The notes beneath the pieces are model-generated. The model was not told where the DNA came from and made no database searches. It saw only the letters and a list, made by a program, of their open reading frames with translations. This document shows, piece after piece, positions 25,713 to 40,107 of a DNA stretch of 64,000 bases (its first letter is position 1; the number at the start of each line of letters is the position of its first letter). The position numbers were made by a program, and so were the translations under genes. Source of the stretch: Auanema rhodensis (Eukaryota; Nematoda; Chromadorea; Rhabditida; Rhabditidae); NCBI GenBank assembly GCA_964057225.1, contig OZ059895.1, positions 372,001-436,000 of the forward strand, read 5' to 3'.

Positions 25713-26765
25713 AAACGATCATAACTAATTTTTGTATTAAGCGTTTCTCAATGTAGTATAGTGCATTCGATGCGGATTTTTAAGCTGCGTCGATCTGTGT
25801 TATCAGATTTGCGCTAGCTTAAAAATGCACCGAGATATCAACTGATATAAGTTCACACTTATATCCTCGATTTTCACCCTGAAGAATTAATTTTTTTGTT
25901 GAATAACATTGCCTATCGTCTTTGCCTTGAAAAATGGAATCTAAAAACATCTACTTTTTGCTAAATTATTTTGAAATTTTTCGAAAAAATTTTTGTCAAA
26001 ATGTTTTTGGAAGCAATGTTGAGTGTACATGGAAACTCAACATACACTAATGCATCATTTTTCAAACGATCATAACTAATTTTTGTATTAAGCGTTTCTC
26101 AATGTAGTATAGTGCATTCGATGCGGATTTTTAAGCTGCGTCGATCTGTGTTATCAGATTTGCGCTAGCTTAAAAATGCACCGAGATATCAACTGATATA
26201 AGTTCACACTTATATCCTCGATTTTCACCCTGAAGAATTAATTTTTTTGTTGAATAACATTGCCTATCGTCTTTGCCTTGAAAAATGGAATCTAAAAACA
26301 TCTACTTTTTGCTAAATTATTTTGAAATTTTTCGAAAAAATTTTTGTCAAAATGTTTTTGGAAGCAATGTTGAGTGTACATGGAAACTCAACATACACTA
26401 ATGCATCATTTTTCAAACGATCATAACTAATTTTTGTATTAAGCGTTTCTCAATGTAGTATAGTGCATTCGATGCGGATTTTTAAGCTGCGTCGATCTGT
26501 GTTATCAGATTTGCGCTAGCTTAAAAATGCACCGAGATATCAACTGATATAAGTTCACACTTATATCCTCGATTTTCACCCTGAAGAATTAATTTTTTTG
26601 TTGAATAACATTGCCTATCGTCTTTGCCTTGAAAAATGGAATCTAAAAACATCTACTTTTTGCTAAATTATTTTGAAATTTTTCGAAAAAATTTTTGTCA
26701 AAATGTTTTTGGAAGCAATGTTGAGTGTACATGGAAACTCAACATACACTAATGCATCATTTTTC
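25713..26765. repeat. Three consecutive near-identical monomers (G type)
   Basis: The monomers at 25713, 26064 and 26415 appear identical to each other. They share TATTAAG, seven T followed by GTTG, ATTGCCTATCG and AAAATGG. Elsewhere adjacent monomers almost always differ in type, so this is the clearest run of single-monomer amplification in the window. The same type occurs singly at 29576 (with GCACTCG), 39757, 40810, 43968, 44319, 46425, 47478, 48531, 49233 and 50286. Confidence 0.75.
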
Positions 26766-28873
26766 AAACGATCATAACTAATTTTTGTATCAAGCGTTTT
26801 TCAATGTAGTATAGTGCATTCGATGCGGATTTTTAAGCTGCGTCGATCTGTGTTATCAGATTTGCGCTAGCTTAAAAATGCACCGAGATATCAACTGATA
26901 TAAGTTCACACTTATATCCTCGATTTTCACCCTGAAGAATTAATTTTTTAGTTGAATAACCTTGTCCATCGTCTTTGCCTTGAAAAATGGAATCTAAAAA
27001 CATCTACTTTTTGCTAAATTATTTTGAAATTTTTCGAAAAAATTTTTGTCAAAATGTTTTTGGAAGCAATGTTGAGTGTACATGGAAACTCAACATACAC
27101 TAATGCATCATTTTTCAAACGATCATAACTAATTTTTGTATTAAGCGTTTCTCAATGTAGTATAGTGCATTCGATGCGGATTTTTAAGCTGCGTCGATCT
27201 GTGTTATCAGATTTGCGCTAGCTTAAAAATGCACCGAGATATCAACTGATATAAGTTCACACTTATATCCTCGATTTTCACCCTGAAGAATTAATTTTTT
27301 CGTTGAATAACATTGTCCATCGTCTTTGCCTTGAAAAAAGGAATCTAAAAACATCTACTTTTTGCTAAATTATTTTGAAATTTTTCGAAAAAAATTTTTG
27401 TCAAAATGTTTTTGGAAGCAATGTTGAGTGTACATGGAAACTCAACATACACTAATGCATCATTTTTCAAACGATCATAACTACTTTTTGTATCAAGCGT
27501 TTCTCAATGTAGTATAGTGCATTCGATGCGGATTTTTAAGCTGCGTCGATCTGTGTTATCAGATTTGCGCTAGCTTAAAAATGCACCGAGATATCAACTG
27601 ATATAAGTTCACACTTATATCCTCGATTTTCACCCTGAAGAATTAATTTTTTCGTTGAATAACATTGTCCATCGTCTTTGCCTTGAAAAAAGGAATCTAA
27701 AAACATCTACTTTTTGCTAAATTATTTTGAAATTTTTCGAAAAAATTTTTGTCAAAATGTTTTTGGAAGCAATGTTGAGTGTACATGGAAACTCAACATA
27801 CACTAATGCATCATTTTTCAAACGATCATAACTAATTTTTGTATCAAGCGTTTCTCAATGTAGTATAGTGCATTCGATGCGGATTTTTAAGCTGCGTCGA
27901 TCTGTGTTATCAGATTTGCGCTAGCTTAAAATGCACCGAGATATCAACTGATATAAGTTCACACTTATATCCTCGATTTTCACCCTGAAGAATTAATTTT
28001 TTCGTTGAATAACATTGTCCATCGTCTTTGCCTTGGAAAAAGGAATCTAAAAACATCTACTTTTTGCTAAATTATTTTGAAATTTTTCGAAAAAAATTTC
28101 TGTCAAAATGTTTTTGGAAGCAATGTTGAGTGTACATGGAAACTCAACATACACTAATGCATCATTTTTCAAACGATCATAACTACTTTTTGTATCAAGC
28201 GTTTCTCAATGTAGTATAGTGCATTCGATGCGGATTTTTAAGCTGCGTCGATCTGTGTTATCAGATTTGCGCTAGCTTAAAAATGCACCGAGATATCAAC
28301 TGATATAAGTTCACACTTATATCCTCGATTTTCACCCTGAAGAATTAATTTTTTCGTTGAATAACATTGTCCATCGTCTTTGCCTTGAAAAAAGGAATCT
28401 AAAAACATCTACTTTTTGCTAAATTATTTTGAAATTTTTCGAAAAAAATTTTTGTCAAAATGTTTTTGGAAGCAATGTTGAGTGTACATGGAAACTCAAC
28501 ATACACTAATGCATCATTTTTCAAACGATCATAACTACTTTTTGTATCAAGCGTTTCTCAATGTAGTATAGTGCATTCGATGCGGATTTTTAAGCTGCGT
28601 CGATCTGTGTTATCAGATTTGCGCTAGCTTAAAAATGCACCGAGATATCAACTGATATAAGTTCACACTTATATCCTCGATTTTCACCCTGAAGAATTAA
28701 TTTTTTCGTTGAATAACATTGTCCATCGTCTTTGCCTTGAAAAAAGGAATCTAAAAACATCTACTTTTTGCTAAATTATTTTGAAATTTTTCGAAAAAAT
28801 TTTTGTCAAAATGTTTTTGGAAGCAATGTTGAGTGTACATGGAAACTCAACATACACTAATGCATCATTTTTC

Positions 28874-31800
28874 AAACGATCATAACTAATTTTTGTATTA
28901 AGCGTTTCTCAATGTAGTATAGTGCATTCGATGCGGATTTTTAAGCTGCGTCGATCTGTGTTATCAGATTTGCGCTAGCTTAAAAATGCACCGAGATATC
29001 AACTGATATAAGTTCACACTTATATCCTCGATTTTCACCCTGAAGAATTATTTTTTTCGTTGAATAACATTGTCCATCTTCCTTGCCTTGAAAAATGGAA
29101 TCTAAAAACATCTACTTTTTGCTAAATTATTTTGAAATTTTTCGAAAAAATTTTTGTCAAAATGTTTTTGGAAGCAATGTTGAGTGTACATGGAAACTCA
29201 ACATACACTAATGCATCATTTTTCAAACGATCATAACTAATTTTTGTATTAAGCGTTTCTCAATGTAGTATAGTGCACTCGATGCGGATTTTTAAGCTGC
29301 GTCGATCTGTGTTATCAGATTTGCGCTAGCTTAAAAATGCACCGAGATATCAACTGATATAAGTTCACATTTATATCCTCGATTTTCAACCTGAAGAAAT
29401 AATTTTTTCGTTGAATAACATTGTCCTTCGTCTTTGCCTTAAAAAAAGGAATCTAAAAACATCTACTTTTTGCTAAATTATTTTGAAATTTTTCGAAAAA
29501 ATTTTTGTCAAAATGTTTTTGGAAGCAATGTTGAGTGTACATGGAAACTCAACATACACTAATGCATCATTTTTCAAACGATCATAACTAATTTTTGTAT
29601 TAAGCGTTTCTCAATGTAGTATAGTGCACTCGATGCGGATTTTTAAGCTGCGTCGATCTGTGTTATCAGATTTGCGCTAGCTTAAAAATGCACCGAGATA
29701 TCAACTGATATAAGTTCACACTTATATCCTCGATTTTCACCCTGAAGAATTAATTTTTTTGTTGAATAACATTGCCTATCGTCTTTGCCTTGAAAAATGG
29801 AATCTAAAAACATCTACTTTTTGCTAAATTATTTTGAAATTTTTCGAAAAAATTTTTGTCAAAATGTTTTTGGAAGCAATGTTGAGTGTACATGGAAACT
29901 CAACATACACTAATGCATCATTTTTCAAACGATCATAACTAATTTTTGTATTAAGCGTTTCTCAATGTAGTATAGTGCATTCGATGCGGATTTTTAAGCT
30001 GCGTCGATCTGTGTTATCAGATTTGCGCTAGCTTAAAATGCACCGAGATATCAACTGATATAAGTTCACACTTATATCCTCGATTTTCACCCTGAAGAAT
30101 TAATTTTTTCGTTGAATAACATTGTCCATCGTCTTTGCCTTGAAAAAAGGAATCTAAAAACATCTACTTTTTGCTAAATTATTTTGAAATTTTTCGAAAA
30201 AAATTTTTGTCAAAATGTTTTTGGAAGCAATGTTGAGTGTACATGGAAACTCAACATACACTAATGCATCATTTTTCAAACGATCATAACTACTTTTTGT
30301 ATCAAGCGTTTCTCAATGTAGTATAGTGCATTCGATGCGGATTTTTAAGCTGCGTCGATCTGTGTTATCAGATTTGCGCTAGCTTAAAAATGCACCGAGA
30401 TATCAACTGATATAAGTTCACACTTATATCCTCGATTTTCACCCTGAAGAATTAATTTTTTCGTTGAATAACATTGTCCATCGTCTTTGCCTTGAAAAAA
30501 GGAATCTAAAAACATCTACTTTTTGCTAAATTATTTTGAAATTTTTCGAAAAAATTTTTGTCAAAATGTTTTTGGAAGCAATGTTGAGTGTACATGGAAA
30601 CTCAACATACACTAATGCATCATTTTTCAAACGATCATAACTAATTTTTGTATCAAGCGTTTCTCAATGTAGTATAGTGCATTCGATGCGGATTTTTAAG
30701 CTGCGTCGATCTGTGTTATCAGATTTGCGCTAGCTTAAAATGCACCGAGATATCAACTGATATAAGTTCACACTTATATCCTCGATTTTCACCCTGAAGA
30801 ATTAATTTTTTCGTTGAATAACATTGTCCATCGTCTTTGCCTTGGAAAAAGGAATCTAAAAACATCTACTTTTTGCTAAATTATTTTGAAATTTTTCGAA
30901 AAAAATTTCTGTCAAAATGTTTTTGGAAGCAATGTTGAGTGTACATGGAAACTCAACATACACTAATGCATCATTTTTCAAACGATCATAACTACTTTTT
31001 GTATCAAGCGTTTCTCAATGTAGTATAGTGCATTCGATGCGGATTTTTAAGCTGCGTCGATCTGTGTTATCAGATTTGCGCTAGCTTAAAAATGCACCGA
31101 GATATCAACTGATATAAGTTCACACTTATATCCTCGATTTTCACCCTGAAGAATTAATTTTTTCGTTGAATAACATTGTCCATCGTCTTTGCCTTGAAAA
31201 AAGGAATCTAAAAACATCTACTTTTTGCTAAATTATTTTGAAATTTTTCGAAAAAAATTTTTGTCAAAATGTTTTTGGAAGCAATGTTGAGTGTACATGG
31301 AAACTCAACATACACTAATGCATCATTTTTCAAACGATCATAACTACTTTTTGTATCAAGCGTTTCTCAATGTAGTATAGTGCATTCGATGCGGATTTTT
31401 AAGCTGCGTCGATCTGTGTTATCAGATTTGCGCTAGCTTAAAAATGCACCGAGATATCAACTGATATAAGTTCACACTTATATCCTCGATTTTCACCCTG
31501 AAGAATTAATTTTTTCGTTGAATAACATTGTCCATCGTCTTTGCCTTGAAAAAAGGAATCTAAAAACATCTACTTTTTGCTAAATTATTTTGAAATTTTT
31601 CGAAAAAATTTTTGTCAAAATGTTTTTGGAAGCAATGTTGAGTGTACATGGAAACTCAACATACACTAATGCATCATTTTTCAAACGATCATAACTAATT
31701 TTTGTATTAAGCGTTTCTCAATGTAGTATAGTGCATTCGATGCGGATTTTTAAGCTGCGTCGATCTGTGTTATCAGATTTGCGCTAGCTTAAAAATGCAC

Positions 31801-34800
31801 CGAGATATCAACTGATATAAGTTCACACTTATATCCTCGATTTTCACCCTGAAGAATTATTTTTTTCGTTGAATAACATTGTCCATCTTCCTTGCCTTGA
31901 AAAATGGAATCTAAAAACATCTACTTTTTGCTAAATTATTTTGAAATTTTTCGAAAAAATTTTTGTCAAAATGTTTTTGGAAGCAATGTTGAGTGTACAT
32001 GGAAACTCAACATACACTAATGCATCATTTTTCAAACGATCATAACTAATTTTTGTATTAAGCGTTTCTCAATGTAGTATAGTGCACTCGATGCGGATTT
32101 TTAAGCTGCGTCGATCTGTGTTATCAGATTTGCGCTAGCTTAAAAATGCACCGAGATATCAACTGATATAAGTTCACATTTATATCCTCGATTTTCAACC
32201 TGAAGAAATAATTTTTTCGTTGAATAACATTGTCCTTCGTCTTTGCCTTAAAAAAAGGAATCTAAAAACATCTACTTTTTGCTAAATTATTTTGAAATTT
32301 TTCGAAAAAATTTTTGTCAAAATGTTTTTGGAAGCAATGTTGAGTGTACATGGAAACTCAACATACACTAATGCATCATTTTTCAAACGATCATAACTAA
32401 TTTTTGTATTAAGCGTTTCTCAATGTAGTATAGTGCACTCGATGCGGATTTTTAAGCTGCGTCGATCTATGTTATCAGATTTGCGCTAGCTTAAAAATGC
32501 ACCGAGATATCAACTGATATAAGTTCACACTTATATCCTCGATTTTCAACCTGAAGAAATAATTTTTTCGTTGAATAACATTGTCCATCGTCTTTGCCTT
32601 GAAAAAAGGAATCTAAAAACATCTACTTTTTGCTAAATTATTCTGAAATTTTTCGAAAACATTTTTGTCAAAATGTTTTTGGAAGCAATGTTGAGTGTAC
32701 ATGGAAACTCAACATACACTAATGCATCATTTTTCAAACGATCATAACTAATTTTTGTATCAAGCGTTTCTCAATGTAGTATAGTGCATTCGATGCGGAT
32801 TTTTAAGCTGCGTCGATCTGTGTTATCAGATTTGCGCTAGCTTAAAAATGCACCGAGATATCAACTGATATAAGTTCACACTTATATCCTCGATTTTCAC
32901 CCTGAAGAATTAATTTTTTCGTTGAATAACATTGTCCATCGTCTTTGCCTTGAAAAAAGGAATCTAAAAACATCTACTTTTTGCTAAATTATTTTGAAAT
33001 TTTTCGAAAAAATTTTTGTCAAAATGTTTTTGGAAGCAATGTTGAGTGTACATGGAAACTCAACATACACTAATGCATCATTTTTCAAACGATCATAACT
33101 AATTTTTGTATCAAGCGTTTCTCAATGTAGTATAGTGCATTCGATGCGGATTTTTAAGCTGCGTCGATCTGTGTTATCAGATTTGCGCTAGCTTAAAATG
33201 CACCGAGATATCAACTGATATAAGTTCACACTTATATCCTCGATTTTCACCCTGAAGAATTAATTTTTTCGTTGAATAACATTGTCCATCGTCTTTGCCT
33301 TGAAAAAAGGAATCTAAAAACATCTACTTTTTGCTAAATTATTTTGAAATTTTTCGAAAAAAATTTTTGTCAAAATGTTTTTGGAAGCAATGTTGAGTGT
33401 ACATGGAAACTCAACATACACTAATGCATCATTTTTCAAACGATCATAACTACTTTTTGTATCAAGCGTTTCTCAATGTAGTATAGTGCATTCGATGCGG
33501 ATTTTTAAGCTGCGTCGATCTGTGTTATCAGATTTGCGCTAGCTTAAAAATGCACCGAGATATCAACTGATATAAGTTCACACTTATATCCTCGATTTTC
33601 ACCCTGAAGAATTAATTTTTTCGTTGAATAACATTGTCCATCGTCTTTGCCTTGAAAAAAGGAATCTAAAAACATCTACTTTTTGCTAAATTATTTTGAA
33701 ATTTTTCGAAAAAAATTTCTGTCAAAATGTTTTTGGAAGCAATGTTGAGTGTACATGGAAACTCAACATACACTAATGCATCATTTTTCAAACGATCATA
33801 ACTACTTTTTGTATCAAGCGTTTCTCAATGTAGTATAGTGCATTCGATGCGGATTTTTAAGCTGCGTCGATCTGTGTTATCAGATTTGCGCTAGCTTAAA
33901 AATGCACCGAGATATCAACTGATATAAGTTCACACTTATATCCTCGATTTTCACCCTGAAGAATTAATTTTTTCGTTGAATAACATTGTCCATCGTCTTT
34001 GCCTTGAAAAAAGGAATCTAAAAACATCTACTTTTTGCTAAATTATTTTGAAATTTTTCGAAAAAATTTTTGTCAAAATGTTTTTGGAAGCAATGTTGAG
34101 TGTACATGGAAACTCAACATACACTAATGCATCATTTTTCAAACGATCATAACTAATTTTTGTATTAAGCGTTTCTCAATGTAGTATAGTGCATTCGATG
34201 CGGATTTTTAAGCTGCGTCGATCTGTGTTATCAGATTTGCGCTAGCTTAAAAATGCACCGAGATATCAACTGATATAAGTTCACACTTATATCCTCGATT
34301 TTCACCCTGAAGAATTATTTTTTTCGTTGAATAACATTGTCCATCTTCCTTGCCTTGAAAAATGGAATCTAAAAACATCTACTTTTTGCTAAATTATTTT
34401 GAAATTTTTCGAAAAAATTTTTGTCAAAATGTTTTTGGAAGCAATGTTGAGTGTACATGGAAACTCAACATACACTAATGCATCATTTTTCAAACGATCA
34501 TAACTAATTTTTGTATTAAGCGTTTCTCAATGTAGTATAGTGCACTCGATGCGGATTTTTAAGCTGCGTCGATCTGTGTTATCAGATTTGCGCTAGCTTA
34601 AAAATGCACCGAGATATCAACTGATATAAGTTCACATTTATATCCTCGATTTTCAACCTGAAGAAATAATTTTTTCGTTGAATAACATTGTCCTTCGTCT
34701 TTGCCTTAAAAAAAGGAATCTAAAAACATCTACTTTTTGCTAAATTATTTTGAAATTTTTCGAAAAAATTTTTGTCAAAATGTTTTTGGAAGCAATGTTG

Positions 34801-36246
34801 AGTGTACATGGAAACTCAACATACACTAATGCATCATTTTTCAAACGATCATAACTAATTTTTGTATTAAGCGTTTCTCAATGTAGTATAGTGCACTCGA
34901 TGCGGATTTTTAAGCTGCGTCGATCTATGTTATCAGATTTGCGCTAGCTTAAAAATGCACCGAGATATCAACTGATATAAGTTCACACTTATATCCTCGA
35001 TTTTCAACCTGAAGAAATAATTTTTTCGTTGAATAACATTGTCCATCGTCTTTGCCTTGAAAAAAGGAATCTAAAAACATCTACTTTTTGCTAAATTATT
35101 CTGAAATTTTTCGAAAACATTTTTGTCAAAATGTTTTTGGAAGCAATGTTGAGTGTACATGGAAACTCAACATACACTAATGCATCATTTTTCAAACGAT
35201 CATAACTAATTTTTGTATCAAGCGTTTCTCAATGTAGTATAGTGCATTCGATGCGGATTTTTAAGCTGCGTCGATCTGTGTTATCAGATTTGCGCTAGCT
35301 TAAAAATGCACCGAGATATCAACTGATATAAGTTCACACTTATATCCTCGATTTTCACCCTGAAGAATTAATTTTTTCGTTGAATAACATTGTCCATCGT
35401 CTTTGCCTTGAAAAAAGGAATCTAAAAACATCTACTTTTTGCTAAATTATTTTGAAATTTTTCGAAAAAATTTTTGTCAAAATGTTTTTGGAAGCAATGT
35501 TGAGTGTACATGGAAACTCAACATACACTAATGCATCATTTTTCAAACGATCATAACTAATTTTTGTATCAAGCGTTTCTCAATGTAGTATAGTGCATTC
35601 GATGCGGATTTTTAAGCTGCGTCGATCTGTGTTATCAGATTTGCGCTAGCTTAAAATGCACCGAGATATCAACTGATATAAGTTCACACTTATATCCTCG
35701 ATTTTCACCCTGAAGAATTAATTTTTTCGTTGAATAACATTGTCCATCGTCTTTGCCTTGAAAAAAGGAATCTAAAAACATCTACTTTTTGCTAAATTAT
35801 TTTGAAATTTTTCGAAAAAAATTTTTGTCAAAATGTTTTTGGAAGCAATGTTGAGTGTACATGGAAACTCAACATACACTAATGCATCATTTTTCAAACG
35901 ATCATAACTACTTTTTGTATCAAGCGTTTCTCAATGTAGTATAGTGCATTCGATGCGGATTTTTAAGCTGCGTCGATCTGTGTTATCAGATTTGCGCTAG
36001 CTTAAAAATGCACCGAGATATCAACTGATATAAGTTCACACTTATATCCTCGATTTTCACCCTGAAGAATTAATTTTTTCGTTGAATAACATTGTCCATC
36101 GTCTTTGCCTTGAAAAAAGGAATCTAAAAACATCTACTTTTTGCTAAATTATTTTGAAATTTTTCGAAAAAATTTTTGTCAAAATGTTTTTGGAAGCAAT
36201 GTTGAGTGTACATGGAAACTCAACATACACTAATGCATCATTTTTC
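28874..36246. repeat. 8-, 7- and 6-monomer HOR series
   Basis: Three consecutive units each start with a monomer carrying ATCTTCCTTG (28874, 31683, 34141; next at 36247), followed by one with GCACTCG, CACATTTAT, AACCTGAAGAAAT and GTCCTTCG. Unit lengths are 2809, 2458 and 2106 bp, that is 8, 7 and 6 monomers plus small indels. Later members, such as the short-A-run type and one or more CTACTTTTTG monomers, are shared but vary in number. The second and third units share a GATCTATG monomer (32385 and 34843). The first unit also repeats the rare CCTTGGAAAAAGG plus TTTCTGTC monomer seen at 27820 (copy at 30629). Confidence 0.7.
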
Positions 36247-36597
36247 AAACGATCATAACTAATTTTTGTATTAAGCGTTTCTCAATGTAGTATAGTGCAT
36301 TCGATGCGGATTTTTAAGCTGCGTCGATCTGTGTTATCAGATTTGCGCTAGCTTAAAAATGCACCGAGATATCAACTGATATAAGTTCACACTTATATCC
36401 TCGATTTTCACCCTGAAGAATTATTTTTTTCGTTGAATAACATTGTCCATCTTCCTTGCCTTGAAAAATGGAATCTAAAAACATCTACTTTTTGCTAAAT
36501 TATTTTGAAATTTTTCGAAAAAATTTTTGTCAAAATGTTTTTGGAAGCAATGTTGAGTGTACATGGAAACTCAACATACACTAATGCATCATTTTTC

Positions 36598-38001
36598 AAA
36601 CGATCATAACTAATTTTTGTATTAAGCGTTTCTCAATGTAGTATAGTGCACTCGATGCGGATTTTTAAGCTGCGTCGATCTGTGTTATCAGATTTGCGCT
36701 AGCTTAAAAATGCACCGAGATATCAACTGATATAAGTTCACATTTATATCCTCGATTTTCAACCTGAAGAAATAATTTTTTCGTTGAATAACATTGTCCT
36801 TCGTCTTTGCCTTAAAAAAAGGAATCTAAAAACATCTACTTTTTGCTAAATTATTTTGAAATTTTTCGAAAAAATTTTTGTCAAAATGTTTTTGGAAGCA
36901 ATGTTGAGTGTACATGGAAACTCAACATACACTAATGCATCATTTTTCAAACGATCATAACTAATTTTTGTATTAAGCGTTTCTCAATGTAGTATAGTGC
37001 ACTCGATGCGGATTTTTAAGCTGCGTCGATCTGTGTTATCAGATTTGCGCTAGCTTAAAAATGCACCGAGATATCAACTGATATAAGTTCACACTTATAT
37101 CCTCGATTTTCAACCTGAAGAAATAATTTTTTCGTTGAATAACATTGTCCATCGTCTTTGCCTTGAAAAAAGGAATCTAAAAACATCTACTTTTTGCTAA
37201 ATTATTCTGAAATTTTTCGAAAACATTTTTGTCAAAATGTTTTTGGAAGCAATGTTGAGTGTACATGGAAACTCAACATACACTAATGCATCATTTTTCA
37301 AACGATCATAACTAATTTTTGTATTAAGCGTTTCTCAATGTAGTATAGTGCACTCGATGCGGATTTTTAAGCTGCGTCGATCTGTGTTATCAGATTTGCG
37401 CTAGCTTAAAAATGCACCGAGATATCAACTGATATAAGTTCACATTTATATCCTCGATTTTCAACCTGAAGAAATAATTTTTTCGTTGAATAACATTGTC
37501 CTTCGTCTTTGCCTTAAAAAAAGGAATCTAAAAACATCTACTTTTTGCTAAATTATTTTGAAATTTTTCGAAAAAATTTTTGTCAAAATGTTTTTGGAAG
37601 CAATGTTGAGTGTACATGGAAACTCAACATACACTAATGCATCATTTTTCAAACGATCATAACTAATTTTTGTATTAAGCGTTTCTCAATGTAGTATAGT
37701 GCACTCGATGCGGATTTTTAAGCTGCGTCGATCTGTGTTATCAGATTTGCGCTAGCTTAAAAATGCACCGAGATATCAACTGATATAAGTTCACACTTAT
37801 ATCCTCGATTTTCAACCTGAAGAAATAATTTTTTCGTTGAATAACATTGTCCATCGTCTTTGCCTTGAAAAAAGGAATCTAAAAACATCTACTTTTTGCT
37901 AAATTATTCTGAAATTTTTCGAAAACATTTTTGTCAAAATGTTTTTGGAAGCAATGTTGAGTGTACATGGAAACTCAACATACACTAATGCATCATTTTT
38001 C
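36598..38001. repeat. 2-monomer HOR, two copies (702 bp)
   Basis: The monomers at 36598 and 36949 are repeated at 37300 and 37651 without a difference that I can see. All four have GCACTCG and AACCTGAAGAAAT. The first of each pair also has CACATTTAT and GTCCTTCG with CCTTAAAAAAAGG; the second has TTCTGAAATTTTTCG and GAAAACATTTTTG. Confidence 0.75.
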
Positions 38002-40107
38002 AAACGATCATAACTAATTTTTGTATTAAGCGTTTCTCAATGTAGTATAGTGCATTCGATGCGGATTTTTAAGCTGCGTCGATCTGTGTTATCAGATTTG
38101 CGCTAGCTTAAAAATGCACCGAGATATCAACTGATATAAGTTCACACTTATATCCTCGATTTTCACCCTGAAGAATTATTTTTTTCGTTGAATAACATTG
38201 TCCATCGTCCTTGCCTTGAAAAATGGAATCTAAAAACATCTACTTTTTGCTAAATTATTTTGAAATTTTTCGAAAAAATTTTTGTCAAAATGTTTTTGGA
38301 AGCAATGTTGAGTGTACATGGAAACTCAACATACACTAATGCATCATTTTTCAAACGATCATAACTAATTTTTGTATCAAGCGTTTCTCAATGTAGTATA
38401 GTGCATTCGATGCGGATTTTTAAGCTGCGTCGATCTGTGTTATCAGATTTGCGCTAGCTTAAAAATGCACCGAGATATCAACTGATATAAGTTCACACTT
38501 ATATCCTCGATTTTCACCCTGAAGAATTAATTTTTTCGTTGAATAACATTGTCCATTGTCTTTGCCTTGAAAAAAGGAATCTAAAAACATCTACTTTTTG
38601 CTAAATTATTTTGAAATTTTTCGAAAAAATTTTTGTCAAAATGTTTTTGGAAGCAATGTTGAGTGTACATGGAAACTCAACATACACTAATGCATCATTT
38701 TTCAAACGATCATAACTAATTTTTGTATTAAGCGTTTCTCAATGTAGTATAGTGCATTCGATGCGGATTTTTAAGCTGCGTCGATCTGTGTTATCAGATT
38801 TGCGCTAGCTTAAAAATGCACCGAGATATCAACTGATATAAGTTCACACTTATATCCTCGATTTTCAACCTGAAGAAATAATTTTTTCGTTGAATAACAT
38901 TGTCCATCGTCTTTGCCTTGAAAAAAGGAATCTAAAAACATCTACTTTTTGCTAAATTATTCTGAAATTTTTCGAAAACATTTTTGTCAAAATGTTTTTG
39001 GAAGCAATGTTGAGTGTACATGGAAACTCAACATACACTAATGCATCATTTTTCAAACGATCATAACTAATTTTTGTATTAAGCGTTTCTCAATGTAGTA
39101 TAGTGCATTCGATGCGGATTTTTAAGCTGCGTCGATCTGTGTTATCAGATTTGCGCTAGCTTAAAAATGCACCGAGATATCAACTGATATAAGTTCACAC
39201 TTATATCCTCGATTTTCACCCTGAAGAATTATTTTTTTCGTTGAATAACATTGTCCATCGTCCTTGCCTTGAAAAATGGAATCTAAAAACATCTACTTTT
39301 TGCTAAATTATTTTGAAATTTTTCGAAAAAATTTTTGTCAAAATGTTTTTGGAAGCAATGTTGAGTGTACATGGAAACTCAACATACACTAATGCATCAT
39401 TTTTCAAACGATCATAACTAATTTTTGTATCAAGCGTTTCTCAATGTAGTATAGTGCATTCGATGCGGATTTTTAAGCTGCGTCGATCTGTGTTATCAGA
39501 TTTGCGCTAGCTTAAAAATGCACCGAGATATCAACTGATATAAGTTCACACTTATATCCTCGATTTTCACCCTGAAGAATTAATTTTTTCGTTGAATAAC
39601 ATTGTCCATTGTCTTTGCCTTGAAAAAAGGAATCTAAAAACATCTACTTTTTGCTAAATTATTTTGAAATTTTTCGAAAAAATTTTTGTCAAAATGTTTT
39701 TGGAAGCAATGTTGAGTGTACATGGAAACTCAACATACACTAATGCATCATTTTTCAAACGATCATAACTAATTTTTGTATTAAGCGTTTCTCAATGTAG
39801 TATAGTGCATTCGATGCGGATTTTTAAGCTGCGTCGATCTGTGTTATCAGATTTGCGCTAGCTTAAAAATGCACCGAGATATCAACTGATATAAGTTCAC
39901 ACTTATATCCTCGATTTTCACCCTGAAGAATTAATTTTTTTGTTGAATAACATTGCCTATCGTCTTTGCCTTGAAAAATGGAATCTAAAAACATCTACTT
40001 TTTGCTAAATTATTTTGAAATTTTTCGAAAAAATTTTTGTCAAAATGTTTTTGGAAGCAATGTTGAGTGTACATGGAAACTCAACATACACTAATGCATC
40101 ATTTTTC
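38002..40107. repeat. 3-monomer repeat, second copy diverging in its third monomer
   Basis: The monomers at 38002 (GTCCTTG type) and 38353 (TATCAAG with CCATTGTC) are repeated at 39055 and 39406. The third members differ: 38704 has AACCTGAAGAAAT and GAAAACA, whereas 39757 is a GCCTATCG monomer. The repeated segment is therefore about 702 bp with a 1053 bp offset. Confidence 0.6.
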
